Shown piece after piece: positions 1 to 5,662 of a DNA stretch of 18,530 nt (within the stretch, counting starts at the first letter, position 1; each line of letters starts with the position of its first letter). The translations under genes were made by a program, and so were the position numbers. The DNA is from an uncultured Collinsella sp. (GTDB lineage Bacteria; Actinomycetota; Coriobacteriia; Coriobacteriales; Coriobacteriaceae): the NCBI GenBank assembly GCA_900554325.1, contig USHA01000038.1, positions 1 to 18,530 of the forward strand, written 5' to 3'. The notes beneath the pieces were generated by a model that was not told the origin of the DNA, made no database searches, and worked only from the letters and a program-made list of their open reading frames with translations.

Positions 1-38
1 AAGCCACACGCTAACAGCTTTAAGGAGTCAAAGCTGGT

Positions 39-443
39 TTAGCCAAAGAAGCGCTTGATCTCAATCTCGGCGTTCTCCAGGCAGTCGGAGCCGTGGATCA
101 CGTTGGCGTTGACATCGACGGCAAAGTCGCCGCGGATGGTACCAGGAGCAGCGTCAAGCGGATTAGTAGCGCCCATGAGGGTGCGCATCTTAGCAACAGC
201 GGAGAGACCGGAAACGACCATCTTGACGACCGGACCGCTCGTCATAAAGTCACAGAGACCGCCAAAGAAGGGCTTGTCGGCCAGATGGGCGTAGTGCTCC
301 TCGACGGTAGCGCGCTCGAGCGTGGTCATCTCCATGCGCTCGATGACAAGGCCGCTGCGCTCAATGCGAGCAACAATCTCGCCGATCTTGCGGTCGCGCA
401 CGGCGTCGGGCTTAATCATGATGAAGGTCTTCTCGATAGCCAT
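39..443 (-). CDS. ndk: Nucleoside diphosphate kinase
   Basis: Transfers the gamma phosphate between nucleoside triphosphates and diphosphates through a phosphohistidine, keeping cytosolic NTP and dNTP pools balanced. The 134-residue protein has the full single-domain length of the family. Visible motifs are the N-terminal KPDAV (Lys11), the TIRGDF segment with Arg104, and the active-site block NVIHGSD with catalytic His117. The residue after HGSD is Cys instead of the commoner Ser. The start at 443 was chosen because the family begins MAIEKTF and an AAAGG ribosome binding site lies about 8 bases upstream. A start 14 codons further out has no family support. The gene is co-oriented with argH, but a terminator and about 380 bases separate them, so it is probably its own transcript. 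Identity is secure. Confidence 0.97.
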   Translation of the reverse strand: MAIEKTFIMIKPDAVRDRKIGEIVARIERSGLVIERMEMTTLERATVEEHYAHLADKPFFGGLCDFMTSGPVVKMVVSGLSAVAKMRTLMGATNPLDAAPGTIRGDFAVDVNANVIHGSDCLENAEIEIKRFFG

Positions 444-506
444 AAGGTAGCCTTTCAAGTAGGTTCGCGCGTGCCCAAGTCCCATTCCGGCACCCGCCTG
501 GACTGC

Positions 507-535
507 ATCGTAACAGAGTTTTAGCTGCAGTTAAA
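507..535 (-). promoter_or_regulatory. Candidate ndk promoter
   Basis: On the minus strand a TTTAAC hexamer (530-535) and a TACGAT hexamer (507-512) are separated by exactly 17 bases. They lie about 65 bases upstream of the ndk start. The -10 matches the vegetative consensus at four of six positions and the -35 at only three, so this is a plausible but unproven assignment. Confidence 0.4.
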
Positions 536-739
536 CAAAAAGCTGTTTATTGAAACGTTGCAATTTATTAAAGCGCTCCATATGTGTCACTTCTGTTTCG
601 AAGCCCGATTAGAGTACCATCCGACCGCCCATCAACCGCATCGAACAGAGCAGACGGTCGGTTGCCGCCCGCGAACGTACCCCCTTCACAACCTGCCCAA
701 AGGTCCTACAGAAGTTCTCGACAAGCCCCTCCCCCATAG

Positions 740-776
740 CAACAAAATACGGACGCCCACAACAGCAGACGCCCGT
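740..776 (-). terminator. Rho-independent terminator after argH
   Basis: Read on the minus strand, ACGGGCGTC (776-768) pairs with GGCGTCCGT (757-749) to give nine base pairs including two G-U wobbles, with a 10-base loop. It is followed by the T-rich ATTTTGTT. It begins about 50 bases after the argH stop and would separate argH from ndk. Confidence 0.65.
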
Positions 777-827
777 AAAGCAAAAACGATTCCTCAATAA
801 ATGGCCAAAACGGCTTCAGCCAAACCT

Positions 828-2258
828 CTACTTTGCCCCGTGACCCATCTCGACGACCTTAGTCAGCGATCCAAACACGCCCTCGTCGGCCACGAGCTGC
901 GCCTCGGCACGCTGCAGCTGCACGGCAACGGCGGCAGGGGCGGTGCCGCCCTCGGTCGTGCGCGCGGCGACAATCGACGGGATGTCGAGCGCCTCGGTAA
1001 TGTCGCGCTCAAAGAGCGGGCTTGCCTCCTGGAACACCTCAAACGGCAGGTCCTCAAGATTGCAGCCGCGCTTCTCGCACATCAGGACCAGATGGCCCAC
1101 CACGGCATGTGCCTCGCGGAACGGCAGACCACGCTTAGCCAGGTAATCGGCAACATCGGTGGCGGCAAGGTGCCCCACGCCGCACTCGCGCGCCATGGCA
1201 TCCTCGTTGACGGTCCAAGTCGAAATCATACCGGCCATAACCGACAGACACTGCATGAGCGTATGGGCGGTATCGAGCGCGCTCTCCTTGTCCTCCTGCA
1301 AGTCCTTGTTATAAGCAAGCGGCAAGCCCTTCATGGTTACCAGCAGCTGCACCAGGTTGCCGTACACGCGACCGCTCTTGCCGCGGATAAGCTCGGCAAA
1401 GTCGGGGTTCTTCTTCTGCGGCATGATAGACGAGCCGGTGGAGTAGGAGTCTGAAAGCGTGATAAAGCCAAATTCGGAGCTCGACCACAGCACGATCTCC
1501 TCGGAAAGACGCGACAGGTGCATCGCCATGACGGATCCGGCGTAATGCAGATCGAGCAGGAAATCACGGTCGGAAACCGCATCGAGCGAGTTGGGAATCA
1601 CGCCCGCAAAGCCAAGTTCGGCAGCCGTCATCTGGCGATCGAGCGGATAGCTCGTACCGGCAAGCGCGGCAGCACCCAGCGGGCAGTTGTCGGCGGCATC
1701 AAAGGCGGCCTTCAGGCGCGTAAAGTCGCGCGCGAACATCCAGGAATACGCCAGCAGATGATGCGAGAGCAGCACGGGCTGAGCGTGCTGCATATGCGTG
1801 TAGCCCGGCAGAATCACCTTGTCGTACTTCTTAGCCGCATCCACCAGCACATGGCGCAGCTCAAGATTGGCCTCCATGAGCTCCTTGGCCAGCGCCTTGA
1901 CGCCCAGGCGCGTATCGGTCGCCACCTGGTCGTTGCGCGAACGGCCGGTATGCAAGCGCTTACCGGCCTCGCCGATGCGGCGCGTCAACTCGCTCTCGAT
2001 GGACATATGAATGTCCTCATCGTTGATATCGAAGGTAAAGTTGCCAGCATCGATATCCTGTTCGATTCCGGTCAGGCCCTTGGCAATCGCCTGCTCGTCC
2101 TCGGCACTGATGATGCCCTGGGCCGCCAGCATTTTGGCATGCGCCTTAGAGCCGGCGATATCCTGCTTATAGAGATGTTTGTCGACCGGCAGCGACGCGC
2201 CAAACTCCTGCGTGACCTCGGCCACGCCTGCCTCAAAACGACCGCCCCAAAGAGCCAT
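828..2258 (-). CDS. argH: Argininosuccinate lyase
   Basis: Cleaves argininosuccinate to arginine and fumarate, the last step of arginine synthesis, as a cytosolic homotetramer of the fumarase/aspartase superfamily. The 476-residue product has normal length. It begins with the family hallmark ALWGGRFEAG, carries TGRSRNDQVATDTRL (104-118), the THMQHAQP segment (154-161), and the superfamily signature GSSIMPQKKNPD (275-286) whose serine loop bears the catalytic Ser. The start at 2258 is preceded by AAAGGGG about 9 bases upstream. An in-frame extension of 25 codons adds nothing like the family. It lies downstream of argG and a 56-codon ORF on the same strand, so these may form one arginine transcript, although a hairpin at 2596-2625 intervenes. 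Confidence 0.98.
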   Translation of the reverse strand: MALWGGRFEAGVAEVTQEFGASLPVDKHLYKQDIAGSKAHAKMLAAQGIISAEDEQAIAKGLTGIEQDIDAGNFTFDINDEDIHMSIESELTRRIGEAGKRLHTGRSRNDQVATDTRLGVKALAKELMEANLELRHVLVDAAKKYDKVILPGYTHMQHAQPVLLSHHLLAYSWMFARDFTRLKAAFDAADNCPLGAAALAGTSYPLDRQMTAAELGFAGVIPNSLDAVSDRDFLLDLHYAGSVMAMHLSRLSEEIVLWSSSEFGFITLSDSYSTGSSIMPQKKNPDFAELIRGKSGRVYGNLVQLLVTMKGLPLAYNKDLQEDKESALDTAHTLMQCLSVMAGMISTWTVNEDAMARECGVGHLAATDVADYLAKRGLPFREAHAVVGHLVLMCEKRGCNLEDLPFEVFQEASPLFERDITEALDIPSIVAARTTEGGTAPAAVAVQLQRAEAQLVADEGVFGSLTKVVEMGHGAK

Positions 2259-2376
2259 GGAACCGTCCCCTTTCTCCAAATACCAAAACAAGCGCCCAAA
2301 GCAATGCGCCATATCGCTAAAGCGATTTTTCAACCGCTAGTTTTACACATTCCCCACCGTGTGCGGTGCCATGTAG

Positions 2377-2547
2377 CTAATTTGCAAAGAAGTGACGCGC
2401 CATGCACTTGGCGCCCAACGTCTCCCTCCGGATGTTGCCCTGCGAACCATCGATCCAGGCCTTCAGGCTCATAGGGACGTCCTCGACCCTTGCAGCATCG
2501 AACTCGGGCGCGAGGGCAAGTAAAGCATGCGCGATAGCATTGAACAT
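2377..2547 (-). CDS. Small unrecognised protein between argG and argH (56 aa)
   Basis: A complete 56-codon ORF starts with ATG at 2547 and stops with TAG at 2377. A strong ribosome binding site, GAGGAG, lies 7 bases before the start, which is better than that of several known genes here. The protein begins MFNAIAHALLALAPEFDAAR and ends KCMARHFFAN. The first 15 residues are mildly hydrophobic, and there is one Cys, one Trp, and no signal peptide or clear membrane segment. Third codon positions are mostly G or C, as in neighbours. I do not recognise a family. Its place between the last two arginine genes, in the same direction, suggests co-expression with them, but arginine codons are ordinary in number and it does not look like an attenuation peptide. 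Confidence 0.62.
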   Translation of the reverse strand: MFNAIAHALLALAPEFDAARVEDVPMSLKAWIDGSQGNIRRETLGAKCMARHFFAN

Positions 2548-2595
2548 AATGGATACTCCTCATATATAGGCGCAGAGCCGCCAAATTGATAGAAG

Positions 2596-2625
2596 GAGCC
2601 CCGCCGGACAACCCCGGCGGGGCTC
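2596..2625 (-). terminator. Strong GC hairpin downstream of argG
   Basis: GAGCCCCGCCGG (2596-2607) pairs perfectly with CCGGCGGGGCTC (2614-2625) over 12 bp with a 6-base loop. On the minus strand it is followed by CTTCTATCAATTT, only moderately T-rich. It lies 153 bases after the argG stop and about 50 bases before the small ORF. It may terminate or attenuate the argG transcript, or protect the 3' end of an argG segment. The poor T-tract keeps confidence moderate. Confidence 0.5.
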
Positions 2626-2700
2626 GGACTCAGCCACAGTCGCGGCATCATATATGCGGGCGGAACGTAGGGGCCACCGATGTTAAGAAGTGTCAGCAAG

Positions 2701-2736
2701 CATAACGAAAGGTAGGGACCCCGTGCGCCCGTTATG
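2701..2736. repeat. Inverted repeat after argG
   Basis: CATAACG (2701-2707) and CGTTATG (2730-2736) form a perfect 7-bp inverted repeat around a GC-rich 22-base spacer, in the 153 bases between argG and the strong hairpin. No T-tract follows on either strand, so a terminator is unlikely. Its role is unknown. Confidence 0.35.
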
Positions 2737-2778
2737 TATCACGCGGATGGGCCGCGCGGATACCAAGGGAAGGAGGCG

Positions 2779-4005
2779 CTAGGCCTGGGCGGCAGCAGAG
2801 CTGGGGCCCTGGACCTTTGCCCACGTCTTGAGCGACAGCGTATCGATCTCGATAAAGCCGGCGCTGGCCTTCTCGTCAAACGTGGTGTCGCGGTCGTAGG
2901 TAGCCAGGCCGTAGTCGTAGAGGCTGAAGGGACTCTTGCGGCCGACGACATGGCAGTTGCCCTTAAAGAACTTCAGACGGACAGTGCCGGTCACGAACTT
3001 CTGGGTATCGGCCATAAAGGCGTCGAGCGCGTTCTTGAGCGGGCTGTACCACTGGCCGTTGTACACGGCGGTGGCCCAATCCTGCTCGAGCTTGATCTTG
3101 GTCTTGAGCAGGTCGCCCTCGACGCAGATGTCCTCGAGCGCCTTGTGGGCGGTGATGAGCGTCAGGGCGCCGGGAACCTCATAGCACTCGCGGCTCTTGA
3201 GGCCCACCAGACGATCCTCGACCAGGTCAAGACGGCCAAAGCCGTTGTCGCCCGAAATCTTGTTGAGGGCGATGACGATCTCGGAGAGCTTCATCTTCTT
3301 GCCGTCGACGGCGACAGGCTTGCCGGCCTCAAACTCGATCTCGGTATAGGTCGGGGTGTCAGGCGTGTCCTCGGGGTTCTTGGTCATAACCCAAGCGTCA
3401 TCGAGCGGCTCATTCCAAGGGTCCTCCAGGTGACCGCACTCGATGGCGCGACCCCACAGGTTGTCGTCGATGGAGTAGGGGTTGTCGTTGGCACCCTCGG
3501 GAACCGGCACGTTGTGAGCGTGGGCATAGGCGACCTCGTCGGGACGGCACTTCAGGTCCCACTCGCGAACCGGGGCGATAACCTTGAGCTCGGGGTCGAG
3601 GGCCTTGACGGCGGCCTCAAAACGGACCTGATCGTTACCTTTGCCAGTGCAGCCGTGGGCGACGTAGGTCGCGCCAAACTCGTGGGCGACCTCAACAAGC
3701 TTCTTGGCAAGCAGCGGGCGAGACAGGGCGGAGAGCAGCGGATACTTATTCTCGTACATGGAGTTTGCGGCGATGGCTTTGGTCAGGAACTCATCGGAGA
3801 ACTCGTCGCGCAGGTCGAGCACCTGGCAATCGAGAACGCCCAGGTCGAGCGCCTTCTGCTTCTTGGCATCCAGTCCGGTCTCTTCCTGGCCCACGTTGCC
3901 GCAGACGCAAACGACATCGAGATTCTTCTCGTCCTGGAGCCACTTGACACATACGGATGTATCAAGACCACCGGAATATGCGAGAACGACTTTTTCCTTG
4001 CTCAT
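2779..4005 (-). CDS. argG: Argininosuccinate synthase
   Basis: Condenses citrulline and aspartate with ATP to argininosuccinate, the penultimate step of arginine synthesis. The 408-residue protein matches the family's usual length of about 400. It opens with the adenine-binding PP-loop VVLAYSGGLDTS (SGGLDTS at 11-17) and carries VAHGCTGKGNDQVRFE (115-130), the diagnostic citrulline/aspartate-binding block. The start at 4005 gives MSKEK directly before the PP-loop strand and has GAAAGGAA about 7 bases upstream. The 17-codon upstream extension is rejected. The mRNA leader of some 280 bases contains an Arg-rich leader ORF and mutually exclusive hairpins, so expression is probably controlled by arginine supply. 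The small ORF and argH follow on the same strand. Confidence 0.98.
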   Translation of the reverse strand: MSKEKVVLAYSGGLDTSVCVKWLQDEKNLDVVCVCGNVGQEETGLDAKKQKALDLGVLDCQVLDLRDEFSDEFLTKAIAANSMYENKYPLLSALSRPLLAKKLVEVAHEFGATYVAHGCTGKGNDQVRFEAAVKALDPELKVIAPVREWDLKCRPDEVAYAHAHNVPVPEGANDNPYSIDDNLWGRAIECGHLEDPWNEPLDDAWVMTKNPEDTPDTPTYTEIEFEAGKPVAVDGKKMKLSEIVIALNKISGDNGFGRLDLVEDRLVGLKSRECYEVPGALTLITAHKALEDICVEGDLLKTKIKLEQDWATAVYNGQWYSPLKNALDAFMADTQKFVTGTVRLKFFKGNCHVVGRKSPFSLYDYGLATYDRDTTFDEKASAGFIEIDTLSLKTWAKVQGPSSAAAQA

Positions 4006-4106
4006 GGCTGTTTCCTTTCGCCCTTGGTAGCTAGTTAGAACATCGGTCAGTTGCAAGTCATTTCAAGGTCATATACCGTGCAATATCAGGTTAAATAGCA
4101 AAAATC

Positions 4107-4146
4107 AGCACATACATGCCCTAGAAACATGCAGCAATGTCGTGCT
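4107..4146 (-). terminator. Candidate attenuator terminator in the argG leader
   Basis: On the minus strand AGCAC (4146-4142) pairs with GTGCT (4111-4107). Inside, either ACAT/ATGT or TGCATG/CATGTA can pair, and the stem is followed by GATTTTTG (five T at 4104-4100). It lies between the Arg-rich leader ORF and argG. The stem is interrupted and not very GC-rich, so the terminator call rests on the T-run and context. Confidence 0.42.
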
Positions 4147-4180
4147 AAAACCCAACGACCTCAAAATGACTCTGTTGAGG
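4139..4180 (-). promoter_or_regulatory. Candidate antiterminator/pause hairpins of the argG attenuator
   Basis: Two hairpins lie between the leader ORF and the candidate terminator on the minus strand. CCTCAA (4180-4175) pairs with TTGAGG (4164-4159), and GTCGT (4159-4155) pairs with ACGAC (4143-4139). The second uses bases that also form the 5' arm of the terminator (AGCAC at 4146-4142), so it and the terminator cannot both form. That switch layout fits attenuation but needs a folding calculation. Confidence 0.4.
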
Positions 4181-4210
4181 CAATTCGCCCCATGCGGACA
4201 GAGACGATTG

Positions 4211-4285
4211 TTATCGTCGTCGGGAAATTGCGCGCTGGCGTCGGATGGCATTGTCTGCAGTGGTGATGATCTTTACGAACTGCAT
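4211..4285 (-). CDS. Arg-rich leader peptide, putative arginine attenuator
   Basis: A 24-codon ORF begins with ATG at 4285, six bases after a strong SD (AAAGGAG), and ends with TAA at 4211. Its C-terminal half reads NAIRRQRAISRRR: six of the last ten residues are Arg, and the final three sense codons are CGA-CGA-CGA. CGA is a slow Arg codon in many bacteria and looks uncommon beside the CGC/CGT-rich genes here. It lies about 205 bases upstream of argG, with alternative hairpins between. By analogy with the his, trp and leu leader peptides, a ribosome stalled on these codons when charged Arg-tRNA is low would shift folding of the downstream RNA and allow argG transcription. The ORF and its composition are seen; the mechanism is inferred. 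It is too short for routine gene callers. Confidence 0.72.
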   Translation of the reverse strand: MQFVKIITTADNAIRRQRAISRRR

Positions 4286-4464
4286 CTGCCTCTCCTTTCA
4301 CGTATCGCCGGGCGCAATTCAAATATCGTAAACGGTACCTTTTACTCGGTAAGCGGTTGTTTTTCCGTCTCCGTTTTCGATGGTCGCTATATTACGCTAA
4401 AGTGCCCGCAGCACAAGCGACAAATTCAAATTTCTGAAAAGTTTTTTCATTACTTTGTGAAGCG

Positions 4465-4482
4465 TGGTGCAAATACGCACCA
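4465..4482. repeat. Inverted repeat upstream of the HAD gene
   Basis: TGGTGC (4465-4470) and GCACCA (4477-4482) form a perfect 6-bp inverted repeat with a 6-base centre. It overlaps the first of two AAATACGC copies (4471-4478 and 4492-4499), whose 21-base spacing equals two helical turns. Lying between divergent genes, it could be an operator; no regulator is identified. Confidence 0.35.
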
Positions 4483-4559
4483 TTCCTGCGAAAATACGCT
4501 CGACTACTAGTTGATGGTTATAACGTCTGAAACAATCTCGAAACGAAAGGCGCATTTTT

Positions 4560-5387
4560 ATGCAAACTTACGAATCGGACGCCAACATCGGCAACATTAA
4601 GATTCTCGCCGTCGATATGGACAAGACGCTGCTGACCGACGAGCGTGTGCTGCCCCAGGGTCTTGATGAGCGCCTGGACAAGCTCGCCGACGCCGGCATC
4701 GTATTCTGCCCCGCCAGCGGACGTCCCGCCCCCAAGCTCGAGGAGATGTTCGAGGGCATCAAGAACCGCCTCGCCTTTTGTCCCGACAACGGAGCTTGCG
4801 TGATCTATCGCGGCAGCTATATCTATAAAAGCAATATTGACGTGGAGCTGTATCAGCAGGTCTTGAACCGTGCCTCGGAGGATCCTCGCGCTGTCCCCGT
4901 CCTGTGCTGCTTCGACGAGTTCTACGTGCTTGCCCGCGACCATCAATACCACGACGAGATCAGCGTCTACTACAACACAATCAACTACGTAGACAGCTTT
5001 GAGGGCATTGATTTCGAGTCCAACAAGATTTCGGTCTTCTTCCCCGGCTACGACGCCGAGCCCGCTTTCCGCGAGACCTATAGCCCCGAGTTCTCGGACA
5101 AACTCTACGTCACCAACGCTGGGCGCGAGTGGATCGACTTTATGAACCTGGGCGTCGACAAGGGCGCCGGCGTCGCTCACCTGTGCGAGCACCTGGGCAT
5201 CGATATTGCCGATGCTGCCGCCGTGGGCGATACCTACAACGACATCCCCATGCTGGAGCGCGTCGGGCATAGCTTTATCGTGGACAATGCCGAGGAGCAC
5301 ATGAACGCGCACGCCAAGTGGCGCATTCCGAGCAACAACGACGGGGGCGTACTGACGCTCATCGACGCTATCTTGGCGGCCCGGTAG
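4560..5387 (+). CDS. Cof-type HAD-IIB family hydrolase
   Basis: Predicted cytosolic magnesium-dependent phosphatase of the haloacid dehalogenase superfamily, Cof subfamily. These enzymes act on sugar phosphates, flavin or pyridoxal phosphates and similar small substrates; the substrate here cannot be read from sequence. All four HAD motifs are visible in the 275-residue protein: DMDKT with nucleophile Asp19 and acid/base Asp21, Ser53 in CPASGR, Lys201 in VDKGAG, and GDTYNDIPML with Asp224 and Asp228. The long insert between motifs II and III is the C2-type cap expected of subfamily IIB. AAAGG precedes the ATG by about 9-10 bases. It diverges from the argG leader region and ends just before a large inverted-repeat element containing a terminator. 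Confidence 0.92.
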   Translation: MQTYESDANIGNIKILAVDMDKTLLTDERVLPQGLDERLDKLADAGIVFCPASGRPAPKLEEMFEGIKNRLAFCPDNGACVIYRGSYIYKSNIDVELYQQVLNRASEDPRAVPVLCCFDEFYVLARDHQYHDEISVYYNTINYVDSFEGIDFESNKISVFFPGYDAEPAFRETYSPEFSDKLYVTNAGREWIDFMNLGVDKGAGVAHLCEHLGIDIADAAAVGDTYNDIPMLERVGHSFIVDNAEEHMNAHAKWRIPSNNDGGVLTLIDAILAAR

Positions 5388-5397
5388 CCGTCCCATC

Positions 5398-5526
5398 GGG
5401 CCTGGCCGGGCGGCACAGGATAACTTTTCGCTCGGTCAGGTCCTGCGCAAGACGAAAGCCACATTAAGTGGCTTTCTTTGCGTGCGGAATCTACGAAAAG
5501 TTAACCTGTGCCGCCCGGCCAGGCCC
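5398..5526. repeat. 129-base inverted-repeat element with 33-base arms
   Basis: The arms at 5398-5430 and 5494-5526 are inverted copies over 33 bases with one mismatch (ATAAC versus TTAAC). They start GGGCCTGGCCGGGCGGCACA on the left. The 63-base centre holds a second hairpin (5446-5482) that looks like a terminator. No ORF lies inside. It sits 11 bases after the HAD gene stop, between two convergent genes. This may be a miniature inverted-repeat or REP-like element, or a very stable RNA cruciform. Target-site duplications were not evident. Confidence 0.7.
5446..5482 (+). terminator. Terminator of the HAD gene, inside the inverted-repeat element
   Basis: AAAGCCAC (5455-5462) pairs with GTGGCTTT (5468-5475) around ATTAA. 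An outer CGCAA/TTGCG pairing (5446-5450 with 5478-5482) extends the stem. The T-rich TTTCTTTG on the plus strand suits the HAD gene ending at 5387. Confidence 0.6.
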
Positions 5527-5595
5527 TAGGTTTACTTGTTTGCCGCCTAGATGGCGTCTTGAGTGTCTAGATACTTAGGCTGAATTTAATTGAAC

Positions 5596-5629
5596 GAAGG
5601 GGGCTCCTTGTTGGCAAGGAGCCCCCTTC
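5596..5629 (-). terminator. Strong terminator after polA
   Basis: GAAGGGGGCTCCTT (5596-5609) and AAGGAGCCCCCTTC (5616-5629) form a perfect 14-bp stem with a 6-base loop, 33 bases beyond the polA stop. Read leftward it is followed by GTTCAATTAAATT; read rightward by TGGTTTGG. It probably ends polA transcription and may also stop read-through from the convergent HAD gene. Confidence 0.75.
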
Positions 5630-5662
5630 TGGTTTGGTTACTTTAGGGTTGTGGGCACTTCC

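Larger units (their letters stand above)
444..827. other. ndk-argH intergenic region
   Basis: This 384-base gap holds the candidate ndk promoter, a 7-bp inverted repeat (CCGACCG at 621-627 with CGGTCGG at 655-661, loop 27) and the argH terminator near 749-776. ORFs of 60-140 codons cross it in several frames. None has a convincing ribosome binding site or a recognisable product, and I see no further gene. Confidence 0.5.
4006..4559. other. Regulatory region between argG and the HAD gene
   Basis: This 554-base region is clearly more AT-rich than its neighbours and separates divergent genes. Toward argG it holds a leader ORF (4211-4285), candidate antiterminator and terminator hairpins (4107-4180), and three TGACC/TGACT copies starting at 4071, 4060 and 4049 on the minus strand, exactly 11 bases apart. 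Toward the HAD gene it holds an inverted repeat (4465-4482) and a direct repeat AAATACGC at 4471 and 4492, 21 bases apart. A 122-codon plus-strand ORF crossing the region lies antisense to the leader ORF, lacks an SD, and is not called. Confidence 0.6.

Noticed and set aside
558..800. 80-codon ORF between ndk and argH
   Set aside because: No SD, runs through the argH terminator, and resembles no protein.
2313..2330. ATCGCT-AA-AGCGAT followed by five T on the plus strand upstream of argH
   Set aside because: It looks like a tiny terminator, but no plus-strand gene ends here; a 6-bp stem with a 2-base loop cannot fold as drawn.
2734..4038. 434-codon ORF antisense to argG
   Set aside because: Exact shadow of argG, whose family motifs are unmistakable.
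4142..4510. 122-codon plus-strand ORF in the argG-HAD gap
   Set aside because: No SD, unusual composition for this genome, no recognisable product, and it lies antisense to the SD-bearing Arg leader ORF.
5398..5526. Insertion sequence
   Set aside because: Long inverted arms are present, but there is no transposase ORF and no clear target duplication, so only a repeat element is reported.
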